Source: Streptomyces sp. NBC_00523 (GTDB taxonomy: Bacteria; Actinomycetota; Actinomycetes; Streptomycetales; Streptomycetaceae). From it: DNA of 64,000 bases. Positions 33,778 to 41,940 of the stretch are shown piece after piece. The position numbers were made by a program, and so were the translations under genes. Positions within the stretch are counted from its first letter, which is position 1, and every line of letters begins with the position of its first letter. The stretch covers positions 7,068,001-7,132,000 of the forward strand of contig NZ_CP107836.1 of the NCBI RefSeq assembly GCF_036346615.1, in the 5' to 3' direction. Under the pieces are notes generated by a model that did not search any database, had not been told where the DNA came from, and saw only the letters and a program-made list of their open reading frames with translations.

Positions 33778-34659
33778 TCATCTGTCCGTTCCCGCCCGCA
33801 CCGGCTCGCACGGCGCCCCGGTGACCGCCGCGCCCCGGTCCACGTGCGCGAAGCCGAAGCGTGCCAGACAGTGCCACACCTTCTTGACCGCCTGCGGCTC
33901 GAAACGCCCCGAGCGCGCCGCGTCCCCGACGGCACGGGGGTCGAGCACACCGTCCACGGCGATGGCCGCGCCCAGGTCCACGTACTCCTGCCCCCGGTAA
34001 CCGGGACGGCGGCGCAACTCGTCCACCGTCAGGCGGAACCCGGGGTGCCACTCCACCGCACAGCCCAGCAGCCCGGCGGCCGCCTCCACGTCCGTGCCCC
34101 GGTAGCAGGGGTCCAGGACCAGTGCCTCCACATGGGCGTCGGGGCGGACCGGCCCGTGCACCTGCGCCTCGATGTAGTCGTCCAGCACGTCCTGCTCGTC
34201 GGCGCGCGCGAGGGCGATCAGGCCCATGCGCGCGGCGACCCCGAAGTCCGTGGGCTCGAAGAAGCTGTCCGGATAGCAGAAGGTCGTACGCTTCAACGCC
34301 CCGGCGTCCAGCCGGAAATGCGCCGAGCCGAACCTCGGCGCTCCACCGACCGCGTACCGCCGGAAGTTCAACGCCCCGTAGACCGGCCGCTCCCTGGCCG
34401 GGGCGCTGTCGTAGGCGCCGCCGAAGATCCTGCTCTCCCAGCGCCACCGGTCGCCGCCCGGATGGGCCGTGAGACCGCCGTTGCTCGTGCCGGTCACGAA
34501 CTGCGAGGAGTAGACACCGGTTTCGGCCATCGCCTCCAGCAGGGGCCTGCCGTCCAGCAGACGGTCCGGGTGGAAGTTGAGGGTCACACGCAGGGCCGGG
34601 TCCGCCGCCGGGCCCGAGGACAGCGCCGCGACATGGGCGAGAGCACGCAGGGAGTTCAT
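33778..34659 (-). CDS. DUF3626 protein
   Basis: This 293-residue cytoplasmic protein matches the DUF3626 family: ALRVTLNFHPDR, SSQFVTGTSNGGLTA, WESRIFGGAYD and FGSAHFRL are strongly family-like. Several conserved His, Asp and Arg residues suggest an enzyme, perhaps a nucleotide- or ADP-ribose-related transferase, but no activity is established. ATG 34659 and GTG 34665 are both possible starts; GGGAA fits the GTG better. It is divergent from the next gene. Confidence 0.8.
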   Translation of the reverse strand: MNSLRALAHVAALSSGPAADPALRVTLNFHPDRLLDGRPLLEAMAETGVYSSQFVTGTSNGGLTAHPGGDRWRWESRIFGGAYDSAPARERPVYGALNFRRYAVGGAPRFGSAHFRLDAGALKRTTFCYPDSFFEPTDFGVAARMGLIALARADEQDVLDDYIEAQVHGPVRPDAHVEALVLDPCYRGTDVEAAAGLLGCAVEWHPGFRLTVDELRRRPGYRGQEYVDLGAAIAVDGVLDPRAVGDAARSGRFEPQAVKKVWHCLARFGFAHVDRGAAVTGAPCEPVRAGTDR

Positions 34660-34775
34660 CGGCACAGTGTTCCCGCAGGCGGCCGGTCGCCGCACGGCAT
34701 TACTCACCGCTCAGCGGGCGGCGCGGTGCCGATAGGGTTTCCCCGCCGCGCTACACGACCGACCGGGGGGCCTTC

Positions 34776-35324
34776 GTGAGTCTGACCGCACAGATACTGC
34801 CGCTCGCGGGCGTCGCCCTGGGGGCCGTCACCTCGTTCCTGGTGACCAGCGCCCACGAGCGTACGAGATGGCGCAGGCAGCAGTCCGTGCGGTGGGACGA
34901 ACGCCGCCTCACCGCCTACGCCGATTACGCGCACGCGGTCAAGGAACTCGCCGCGCGCTACCAGATGCTCGCCGCGGGCCGGGGACTCACGACCGGCCCC
35001 GTCCCCGTGGAGGCGACGCCCGAGGTCCTGGCCGAGGTCGGACGGCTGGAATCGCTGCGCTCCGCACTCTCCGAGACGCTCGGCCTGCTCGGCGACACGG
35101 AGGCCAACACCGCGTCCAAGTCCGTGGACCACTGCCTGTGGCGCCTTGAGGCCCTGGCCCGGGGCGTCGAGACCTTGGCCGAGCAGGACTGGGACCAGGC
35201 GTACCGGCAGTTCCGGCAGGCGCGCGACCGCTACGTCGACCGCGCCCGGGCCAGCCTCGGCGTGCCGGGGGCCGCCGCCCGTGCCGTGCCCTGGCCGGAC
35301 GACTGGCGGCCCACCGCCGGCTGA
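34776..35324 (+). CDS. Membrane-anchored hypothetical protein
   Basis: I do not recognise a named family. The 182-residue product starts at GTG 34776, has one N-terminal hydrophobic helix (ILPLAGVALGAVTSFLVTSA), then a basic patch (RTRWRRQQ). A long amphipathic helical domain with coiled-coil character follows (residues ~35-160). Proteins of this layout are common in Streptomyces as single-span, cytosol-facing proteins of unknown role. It leads a run of three small genes on the same strand. Confidence 0.7.
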   Translation: MSLTAQILPLAGVALGAVTSFLVTSAHERTRWRRQQSVRWDERRLTAYADYAHAVKELAARYQMLAAGRGLTTGPVPVEATPEVLAEVGRLESLRSALSETLGLLGDTEANTASKSVDHCLWRLEALARGVETLAEQDWDQAYRQFRQARDRYVDRARASLGVPGAAARAVPWPDDWRPTAG

Positions 35325-35359
35325 GCGGCGCGGGCGCGGTGCGCTACCTTCCTGGGGTT

Positions 35360-35746
35360 ATGGACGACGAGGCCGAGGCACCCCCAACCGGGGCCTCCTT
35401 CACCGAGGCACCGTCCGCCGGGGCCTCCTTCATCGACCCGGAGTCGGACTACCCGTGCTGCTGGTTCTGCCCCGCGCTGCGGCTGCCGCGCACCGGCTTC
35501 CTCGTCGCGGACCGGCCCAGCCGCGACTGGCCGTTCGACGCGGCGGACGGCTTCCGGTACACCGTGGACACCCGGACCCCGGTCTGCGTCCACCCCGGCC
35601 GCGTCGGAGTGGCGGCGGAGCTCACCGCACGGACGTACGTGGACCCGCCGCTGCCGGACGCAGAACGGGACGACCCGGACGGGCGTCCGCGCCGGTGGTG
35701 GCGGCTGCGGCGGCCCGGCGTCCGGGCCGTTCCGGCGCGTCGGTAA
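35360..35746 (+). CDS. Hypothetical protein with CCWFC motif
   Basis: I do not recognise this 128-residue protein. ATG 35360 is preferred over GTG 35339. The N-terminus contains two GASF repeats in an acidic, disordered region. A Cys-rich CCWFC motif (near residue 32) and a later CVHPGR motif could bind a metal. The C-terminus is strongly basic (RPRRWWRLRRPG). It lies 35 bp after the previous gene and 11 bp before the next, so the three are probably cotranscribed. Confidence 0.6.
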   Translation: MDDEAEAPPTGASFTEAPSAGASFIDPESDYPCCWFCPALRLPRTGFLVADRPSRDWPFDAADGFRYTVDTRTPVCVHPGRVGVAAELTARTYVDPPLPDAERDDPDGRPRRWWRLRRPGVRAVPARR

Positions 35747-35757
35747 CCTGGGGCGCC

Positions 35758-36192
35758 ATGACGCGTGCCTGGCTGCTGCCGATCCTCTTCCTCGCCTCCG
35801 GGGCGGCCATCGCCGCCGGACTGATCGCCCGGGGGAGCACCGGCGAGGGAGTCGTCCTTCTGGTGGGCTTCGCGCTGCTCGCGGGCCTGAACTCGCCCCT
35901 GGTCTTCCCGAGGTCGGTCAGCGCGGCGGAGGCCCGGCGCCGCAGCGCGGCCGACGGGCGGCCCATCGTCTTCTGGCGGCCGGGCTGCACGTACTGTCTG
36001 CGGCTGCGGTTCCGGCTGCGGCGGCAGGCCCGGCGGCTGCACTGGGTCGACATCTGGCGGGACCCCGAGGCCGCCGCCGCAGTGCGGGCGGTCAACGACG
36101 GCAACGAGACCGTCCCCACCGTCTTCGTGGCGGGACAGCCCCACACCAACCCGGACCCGGCGTGGGTACGCGCGCAGATCGCCCGGCCCTGA
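35758..36192 (+). CDS. Membrane-tethered glutaredoxin/mycoredoxin-like protein
   Basis: This 144-residue protein starts at ATG 35758. Two N-terminal hydrophobic helices (residues ~3-22 and 30-47) precede a thioredoxin-fold domain. The active-site CTYC follows FWRPG, and the cis-Pro element is NETVPTVFVAG, both typical of mycoredoxin/glutaredoxin. It should reduce mixed disulfides with mycothiol or a related thiol at the cytoplasmic membrane face. The membrane anchor separates it from soluble mycoredoxin-1. Confidence 0.82.
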   Translation: MTRAWLLPILFLASGAAIAAGLIARGSTGEGVVLLVGFALLAGLNSPLVFPRSVSAAEARRRSAADGRPIVFWRPGCTYCLRLRFRLRRQARRLHWVDIWRDPEAAAAVRAVNDGNETVPTVFVAGQPHTNPDPAWVRAQIARP

Positions 36193-36207
36193 TCCGCCGG
36201 ACCGGCC

Positions 36208-37095
36208 CTACTCCTCCACGCCCAGCCCCAGCCGCTCCGCCACCGTCCCCAGGGCCGCTCCCAGCGGAAGCCCGATCCGCGCGACGGCCTGGCCGTCGCC
36301 CCGGGTCGGCTCCCGGTTGACGATGAGCACCGGCTTCCCGGCCTGCGCCGCCTGCCGGACGAACCGGAGCCCGGACATCACCGTCAGCGAGGACCCCAGA
36401 ACGAGCAGCGAGGACGCCGTACGGACCAGCTCGCGGCAGTGCTCGACCCGTGCCGGGGGCACCGACTCGCCGAAGAACACCACGTCCGGCTTGAGGATGC
36501 CGCCGCAGACCTCGCACGGCACCACCCGGAAGTCCCCGACCTGCTCGTCGGTGAGATCGGCGTCGCCGTCCGGATTGACCCCGGCCGCCACCGGCTGGAA
36601 CCCGGGGTTCGCCTCTTCGAGCCGCCGCGCGACCTCGCGCCGTGCGACGAACGTGCCGCAGTTGAGGCAGACGACCCGGTCCAGGCCCCCGTGCAGCTCC
36701 ACCACGTCCTCGCTGCCGGCGGCCTGATGCAGCCCGTCGACGTTCTGGGTGATCACACCGGACAGCGCACCGCCGCGCCCGAACGCGGCCACCGCCCGGT
36801 GACCGGCGTTCGGAAGGGCCCGCCGGAACGTCTTCCAGCCGAGGTGGCTGCGCGCCCAGTACCGCTGCCGGGGCCGGGGGCCCGACGTGAAGTCCTGGTA
36901 CGTCATCGGCGTGTGACGGCTCAGGCTGCCGCCCTCGCCCCGGTAGTCGGGGATGCCGGACTCCGTCGAGATACCCGCCCCGCTCAGCACCAGCACACCG
37001 CCCCGGCCGAGCGCTTCGACCACGGGTTCCAGGTCGGTGGTGGCCGGGGGCAGCCCGGCGGTGGGGGTCCAGCTCAGAGTGGGGCGCATGCGCAT
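36208..37095 (-). CDS. Sir2-family NAD+-dependent deacylase
   Basis: This 295-residue sirtuin has GAGISTESGIPDYRG for NAD+ binding, TQNVDGLH, and the catalytic His in VVELHGGLDRVVC. The zinc site has CLNC and CEVC pairs, all four Cys present. The later LGSSLTVMSG and IVNREPT complete the NAD fold. It should remove acyl groups from lysine using NAD+. It starts 39 bp after the stop of the rifampin phosphotransferase gene on the same strand, so the two may be cotranscribed. Confidence 0.93.
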   Translation of the reverse strand: MRMRPTLSWTPTAGLPPATTDLEPVVEALGRGGVLVLSGAGISTESGIPDYRGEGGSLSRHTPMTYQDFTSGPRPRQRYWARSHLGWKTFRRALPNAGHRAVAAFGRGGALSGVITQNVDGLHQAAGSEDVVELHGGLDRVVCLNCGTFVARREVARRLEEANPGFQPVAAGVNPDGDADLTDEQVGDFRVVPCEVCGGILKPDVVFFGESVPPARVEHCRELVRTASSLLVLGSSLTVMSGLRFVRQAAQAGKPVLIVNREPTRGDGQAVARIGLPLGAALGTVAERLGLGVEE

Positions 37096-37134
37096 GCGTC
37101 CAGGGTACGGAACCGGCCACCCACCGCCCCGCCG

Positions 37135-39735
37135 TCAGGACAGCAGCTCGATGTACCCGTCGGTGCCGTGGACGCGGATGCGCTGCCCGTCCCGGATGCG
37201 CCGTGTGGCGTGCTCGACGCCCACGACGGCCGGAAGACCGTACTCCCGGGCGATCACCGCACCATGCGTCATCAGCCCGCCCACCTCGGTCACGAGGCCC
37301 GCGATCCCGACGAACAGCGGCGACCAGCTGGGGTCCGTGAAGGTGGTGACCAGGATGTCGCCCGCCTCCAGGTCCGCCTCGGCCACATCCAGGATCACCC
37401 GCGCCCTTCCCTCGACGGTCCCGGCGGAGACCGGCAGCCCGTTCAGCGCGCCCTCCGGCACGTCGTCGCGCCGGTACGCCCCGTTCACCGCCTCGCCGTC
37501 CGAGGTCAGCACCCGGGGCGGGGTGAGCGCGCTGTACGCCCGGAACTCCTCCTTGCGGCGCCGGATCAGCTCCTGGTCCACCACGCCGGAGCGCACGGCG
37601 TCACCGAACTCCTCCAGGGTGAGGTGGAAGGCGTCCTCCCGGTCGGCCAGCACCCCCGCGTCGACCAGGCGGTCGGCCTCCCGCACGAGGGCCTGCTTGT
37701 AGACGAAGTAGCGCTGGATGATCCCGTACTTCGGGTACTCGCGGTAGCCGATGAAGGTGCGGACCCGGTCGATCATCGCCTTGGTCTCGTCGGCCTTCCG
37801 GTCTCCGTCCGGAAGCGCCCGCAGCCGTGCGAGCACGTCCCGCTCCTTCGCCAGGGCCCTCTGCCGCCCCTCCTCGAAGCGCCGCGCGGCCGTGCCCGGC
37901 CCGAAGAGCCGTACGTTGTCCAGGATCACCGGCACGAGCGCGGTGGGACGCTCGCTCCAGCGCGGCCGGGTGATGTCGATCTCGCCGACGCACCGCATGC
38001 CGTACCGGTCGAGGTACGCCTCGATGGCCCGGCGCGCCTCCGACCCGCCCGCGACCTTGCCCAGGCCGTCCAGGAAGCCGTCGTCGTCCCCGACGGCCCG
38101 CAGATAGGCCACCGCCTCCGGATGCGGGCGGATCGCGTCGGCGACGTCGAGGAGCGCGAGGCCCATCTCCGAGGTCACGTTGTCGGGAGCGGAGAGGGTG
38201 AGCGTGTCGGCCGCGTTCTTCTCGCCGAGCCATTCGAGCAGCTTTTCGTTGAGCCACCAGGTGGACTCCATGCCCGCCATGATGGCCTGCATGCTCACGG
38301 GGTCGCCGAGCACCCGCTTGTGCTCCTCGAAGGCCGTCGGCAGGAAGTCGAACAGGGCCGGCCCGGAGTGCGTCCGGATGTCGCGCGCCAGGGCGGCGAC
38401 GGACGCCTCGCTGCGCGCGATCAGCCCGGCGACGACGGCCCGGTCGGTCGCGATCGGCTCGGGCGCGCCACCGGTCGGCGGCGCGGCGGGCGACGGGTCC
38501 GGGAGCGTCGGGACGAAGCCGGGATGGGCGAGGACGGTCTCCAGGGCGTCCCTGACCAGCGGATCGCCCTTGCCCATCAGGTCCAGGAGCCCGGCCCGGG
38601 CGGAGGGCGGGCCGAGGCGCCGGGTGACGTCCACGAACAGCCGCCCGCCGGCCTCCAGCATCGGAGCCATGGCGGTCAGCCGCCACATCGAGAGCCCGAG
38701 GGGCTTCATCGCGTCGGTCATCATCTGCTGGTGTCCGACGGAGACGTACACGTGGTTCTCGCCGTCGCCCACCTCCGGGACGGGGAACAGTGTCGTGACC
38801 GGCCGGCTCTGGACGATCCGGAAACCGTCGTCGGACAGACACCACTCGATGTCCTGCGGGCGGCCGAAGTGGGCCTCGATCCGCCGCCCGAGCCGTACGA
38901 GCCCGAGGACCTGCTCGTCCGTCAGCGCCGGTTCCTCCCGCCGCCGCGCGTCGACCGCCACTTCCCGGGTGCCCCCGCCTTCCAGGGGCTCGACCGCACG
39001 TTCCTTGGCGGCGATCGACCGGGCAGTGATCTCGCCGTCGCGCACGGTGAAGACGTCCGGGTTCACCAGGCCGGAGACCAGGGCCTCGCCCAGCCCGAAG
39101 CCGGCGTCCACCGTGGCGTCCTTGCGGTTGCCCGTCACCGGATCGGCCGTGAAGAGGATGCCCGACGCCCGCGGGAACACCATCCGCTGCACGACGACGG
39201 CCATGTGCACGGTGCGGTGGTCGATGCCGCCCCGCCGCCGGTACGTCACGGCCCGCTCGGTGAACAGCGACGCCCAGCACCGGCTGAGGTGCCGGAGCAC
39301 CGCCGCCGGACCCACGACGTTCAGATACGAGTCCTGCTGGCCCGCGAAGGAGGCCGTCGGCAGATCCTCCGCCGTCGCGCTGGACCGTACGGCGTACGCG
39401 GCGTGCTCGCCGTGCCGTGCGAGTGCGCCGGTCACCGCCGCCACCAGGTCGTCCGGCAGGGCCAGGCCCTCGATGGTCCGCCGGAGTTCCGCGCTCAGGG
39501 TGCGCACGGCGTCCCGGTCGTCCGCATCCACGCCCGCCAGCCGGCCGAGCTGTTCGGCGACCGCCGGTTCCGAGGTCACGACGCGCCGGAAGGCGTCCGT
39601 CGTGACGCAGAACCCGCCCGGCACCCGGACGCCCTCGATCCGCGACAGCGTGGCCAGGTGTGTGCCCTTGCCGCCGACGGCCGCGACCGGCGCCCCGTCG
39701 GCCTCGTTCAGATCCCACACGTACCGCTCGCGCAC
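37135..39735 (-). CDS. rph: Rifampin phosphotransferase (PEP-synthase-like)
   Basis: This 866-residue enzyme has the RPH layout and length. An N-terminal ATP-grasp domain (GGKGTHLATL, YAVRSSATAEDLPTASFAGQQD) is followed by a central substrate domain and a C-terminal swivelling His domain. The phospho-His is His824 in GGLMTHGAVIAREYGLPAVVG, close to the position in characterised Listeria RPH; the C-terminus RIRVHGTDGYIELL also matches. RPH transfers the beta-phosphate of ATP to rifamycins and inactivates them. The GTG start has GAGGA upstream, and a RAE-like element lies 60 bp further up. A true PEP synthase is less likely because of these features. Confidence 0.9.
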   Translation of the reverse strand: MRERYVWDLNEADGAPVAAVGGKGTHLATLSRIEGVRVPGGFCVTTDAFRRVVTSEPAVAEQLGRLAGVDADDRDAVRTLSAELRRTIEGLALPDDLVAAVTGALARHGEHAAYAVRSSATAEDLPTASFAGQQDSYLNVVGPAAVLRHLSRCWASLFTERAVTYRRRGGIDHRTVHMAVVVQRMVFPRASGILFTADPVTGNRKDATVDAGFGLGEALVSGLVNPDVFTVRDGEITARSIAAKERAVEPLEGGGTREVAVDARRREEPALTDEQVLGLVRLGRRIEAHFGRPQDIEWCLSDDGFRIVQSRPVTTLFPVPEVGDGENHVYVSVGHQQMMTDAMKPLGLSMWRLTAMAPMLEAGGRLFVDVTRRLGPPSARAGLLDLMGKGDPLVRDALETVLAHPGFVPTLPDPSPAAPPTGGAPEPIATDRAVVAGLIARSEASVAALARDIRTHSGPALFDFLPTAFEEHKRVLGDPVSMQAIMAGMESTWWLNEKLLEWLGEKNAADTLTLSAPDNVTSEMGLALLDVADAIRPHPEAVAYLRAVGDDDGFLDGLGKVAGGSEARRAIEAYLDRYGMRCVGEIDITRPRWSERPTALVPVILDNVRLFGPGTAARRFEEGRQRALAKERDVLARLRALPDGDRKADETKAMIDRVRTFIGYREYPKYGIIQRYFVYKQALVREADRLVDAGVLADREDAFHLTLEEFGDAVRSGVVDQELIRRRKEEFRAYSALTPPRVLTSDGEAVNGAYRRDDVPEGALNGLPVSAGTVEGRARVILDVAEADLEAGDILVTTFTDPSWSPLFVGIAGLVTEVGGLMTHGAVIAREYGLPAVVGVEHATRRIRDGQRIRVHGTDGYIELLS

Positions 39736-39794
39736 GCAGCGTCCTCATTTCCGCAGGTCGGGGTGGTCAGGCCGATGATTCTGCGGCACCCCCC

Positions 39795-39813
39795 GGCCCT
39801 TGCCGCAAGCCCC
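39795..39813 (-). promoter_or_regulatory. RAE-like element (rifamycin-associated element)
   Basis: On the minus strand this reads GGGGCTTGCGGCAAGGGCC, an inverted repeat closely matching the 19-bp rifamycin-associated element found upstream of rifamycin-inactivating genes in actinomycetes. It is 60 bp upstream of the rph start and predicts rifamycin-inducible expression. Confidence 0.85.
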
Positions 39814-39837
39814 CCGGTGCGCTATAAGTTGGGTACG

Positions 39838-39870
39838 GCAGGGAGAGGGTTCTCCCTGCTTCTTGTTTTT
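39838..39870 (+). terminator. Hairpin with U-tract on the plus strand
   Basis: A perfect 9-bp stem (39838-39846, 39851-39859, GGGT loop) is followed by TTCTTGTTTTT on the plus strand, a classic intrinsic terminator and unusual at this G+C content. No plus-strand gene precedes it. On the minus strand it could also act as terminator for the cyclase gene, without a T-run. Confidence 0.7.
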
Positions 39871-39931
39871 GTACGCCGTGCCGGGCGCTCCGTCCGCCAC
39901 CGGCACGCGCCCCCGGCCCCCACATATCGGG

Positions 39932-40939
39932 TCAGGATCCGGACCTCCCCCTCCGCAGCAGCACCGGCCGCAGCCGGCTGTAGCCGCGCACCGACACCGG
40001 GCGCAGCGGCCTCAGCGTGTACGCCGCCACCCCCGCCAGCTCCCCGGCCAGCGCGGTGTTGACCAGGACGGACGCGGGGCGGGCCACCGCCGTCAGCCGG
40101 GCGGCGACGTTGACCGCCGCCCCGTAGACGTCACCGAAGCGGCCGATCACGGGGCCGTGGGCGAGCCCGGTCCGCACCTGCGGCAGCTTCGGGTCGGCCT
40201 GGGCCCGGGCCGACAGTTCGAGGCCGATCCCGGCGGCGTCGGCCGCGGACTCGCAGACGAAGAGCACTTCGTCGCCGATGGTCTTCACCACCTGGCCCCG
40301 GCCCTCGGCCACCACATCGCCGGTCATGGTCTCGAACCGGTCGAGCACCCCCACCAGTTCGGCGCCGTCCAGGCCACGGGTCATCCGGGTGTAGCCCACC
40401 ATGTCGGTGAACCCGACCGCGCGCTCCCGGACATGGGCGCCGTCCCCGGCCACGGAGCCGTCCTCCCGTTCCTCGGTCAGCAATGGCCCGGCATGCGCGA
40501 CGAGATGGCGGCGCCAGACGTACCGCTGAAGGCGCTCGATCTCCGGCAGCAGCGCCGCCATGTGCGCCAGGAGGGCATCCCGGCCGGGCGCGGTGTCCCC
40601 GGCCTGCCCCATCCAGTCCCGGAGGGTGTCCACCTGCCAGTCGGCGAGCCGGGAGAGGTGGTGGCCGAGGGCCCGGGCCATCAGCGCCTCGCTGTGCTCC
40701 GTGATCAGCCCGGCCGTGATGAGGCGTTCCCCCGCGCGCAGGGCCTCCACGTCGGCGTCGGTGAACACCCTGGCGTCGTCGTCCACCGCCGGGAACCCGA
40801 GCGCGCGCCACACCCGTACGGCACGCTCGAACTCCACCCCGGCGCGCGCGGCCACGTCCCGGCGCGTCCAGACCCGGCCCCCGCCGAGCAGCACCTCCTC
40901 GACGATCCCCGGCCCCGCGCCGGCCGGTTCCCCGCTCAC
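39932..40939 (-). CDS. Class III adenylate/guanylate cyclase
   Basis: This 335-residue protein starts at GTG 40939 and overlaps the stop of the upstream stress-protein gene (GTGA). An N-terminal ~170-residue domain (TRRDVAARAGVEFERAVRVW, then a helical region) precedes a class III cyclase domain. Metal-binding Asps lie in VGFTDMVGYT and KTIGDEVLFV, and the transition-state Asn/Arg are in DVYGAAVNVAARL. The layout resembles actinobacterial cyclases such as mycobacterial Rv1264, whose N-terminal domain regulates activity; the similarity of mechanism is inference. The product would be cAMP. Confidence 0.88.
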   Translation of the reverse strand: MSGEPAGAGPGIVEEVLLGGGRVWTRRDVAARAGVEFERAVRVWRALGFPAVDDDARVFTDADVEALRAGERLITAGLITEHSEALMARALGHHLSRLADWQVDTLRDWMGQAGDTAPGRDALLAHMAALLPEIERLQRYVWRRHLVAHAGPLLTEEREDGSVAGDGAHVRERAVGFTDMVGYTRMTRGLDGAELVGVLDRFETMTGDVVAEGRGQVVKTIGDEVLFVCESAADAAGIGLELSARAQADPKLPQVRTGLAHGPVIGRFGDVYGAAVNVAARLTAVARPASVLVNTALAGELAGVAAYTLRPLRPVSVRGYSRLRPVLLRRGRSGS

Positions 40940-41385
40940 GTGGTGTGCACGATCAGGACGTCGAGGCCGGCCTTCCTGGCGACGTCCGCCGGCACGGAGC
41001 CGAGGAGCCGCCCCGCCAGCGACCGCAGCCCCCGGTTGCCGACCACCAGGAGGTCGGCCGAGCACTTCCGGGCGGTCCGCACGAGCGAGGGGACCGGCTC
41101 ACCCTCCACGGCGACCGTACGCACCTCCGACGCGCCCTGGAGGCGCGCGCGGTCTCTCGCGGTTCTCAGGGTCTCCTCGGCCGGCGCCGAGCCCACCACC
41201 TGGTACGCCTCGGCGCCCAACTGGTCCTGTGCCGCGGCGAGTTCCTGGCCGCGCATGGGTGCGTACGCGCAGGTGATGACGAGCTCGGCACCGCACACGG
41301 AGGCGAGGCGTGCGGCGGCCTCGACGGCCGCGTACGACGATTCCGATCCGTCCGTGCCGACCAGGAGGGTCTGATAGGCGGTCAA
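40936..41385 (-). CDS. Universal stress protein (UspA family)
   Basis: This 149-residue single-domain USP starts at TTG 41385, chosen because AAGGAG lies exactly 6 nt upstream and no ATG/GTG fits. The N-terminal LLVGTDGSESS and the ATP-binding loop VVGNRGLRSLAGRLLGSVP (the G-2x-G-9x-G type) are complete. It is the first gene of an operon with the nucleotidyl cyclase, so stress signal binding and cAMP production may be linked. A tandem operator lies directly upstream. Confidence 0.9.
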   Translation of the reverse strand: MTAYQTLLVGTDGSESSYAAVEAAARLASVCGAELVITCAYAPMRGQELAAAQDQLGAEAYQVVGSAPAEETLRTARDRARLQGASEVRTVAVEGEPVPSLVRTARKCSADLLVVGNRGLRSLAGRLLGSVPADVARKAGLDVLIVHTT

Positions 41386-41395
41386 CTCAATCTCC

Positions 41396-41425
41396 TTACT
41401 TTGAAGTAAACTTACTTCAGAGTAA
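41396..41425. promoter_or_regulatory. Tandem operator upstream of the USP-cyclase operon
   Basis: TTACTTTGAAGTAA (41396-41409, perfect dyad) and TTACTTCAGAGTAA (41412-41425) lie 16 bp apart. Together they make a 30-bp near-palindrome (13 of 15 pairs), AT-rich and partly overlapping the ribosome site. The style fits MarR- or HxlR-type repressors; no such gene is adjacent. Confidence 0.75.
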
Positions 41426-41623
41426 GGTACGGGCCGGGGTGAACCCGGGCAAGAGCGCCGATGCACGCACGTGCTGCACGATTCAGCCCTTCAGGCCCGG
41501 ACGCTGGTTCATCCAGGCCGAGTTGACTGCGTCGTGCCAGTGCTCACCGTGAAGGCGAGGGTGGGCTGACCACCCGTCACCGTGACGACCCCCTCACGCC
41601 CCGAACGGAGCAACCGCTCCGCT

Positions 41624-41940
41624 ATGCGTGGTCCGCGCACTGGGCTCGAACTTGTACGGAGTTTCCTCGCGACGGTGCCGGAGTTCCGGACTGAGCTGCA
41701 GGCGTGCCTAACGTCGCGGGCGGATGCCTTGTTCGATTTGTGTGACGCGCTCCTGTGCACCGACGGCCCGGTCCGCACCCTCATGGACCTGGGCGTGCCG
41801 CTGCCCCGGGCGGTGTTGGCCATGGACGTCTCCCCCGTGGCTTCGGCCGGACGCCGACACCTGCTCGGACCGCTCCTTCCGCCACACCTTCGGACGCGGC
41901 CTGGGCAAGCACCAGATGGTGCCTGACCGGCCGTACCACG
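41624..41940 (+). pseudogene. Degenerate transposase remnant
   Basis: This short, broken frame is homologous to a Streptomyces transposase family. The N-terminal LELVRSFLATVPEF and LTSRADALFDLCDALLCTDGP are followed by a large internal deletion after LMDLG (~41790). Next comes VLAMDVSP, then a +1 shift near 41836, and WLRPDADTCSDRSFRHTFGRGLGKHQMVP in another frame. Homology ends near 41930, where it joins the subtilase pseudogene. It cannot encode an active enzyme. The family assignment is from memory of similar proteins. Confidence 0.7.

Noticed and set aside
37135..39735. Annotation as phosphoenolpyruvate synthase or pyruvate phosphate dikinase
   Set aside because: Length, domain order, His824 context, C-terminus and the upstream RAE-like element fit rifampin phosphotransferase better.
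36439..40062. A 1207-codon plus-strand open frame opposite sir2 and rph
   Set aside because: The product is His/Arg/Gly/Pro-rich with no domain and lies opposite two clear genes; it is a shadow of codon bias.
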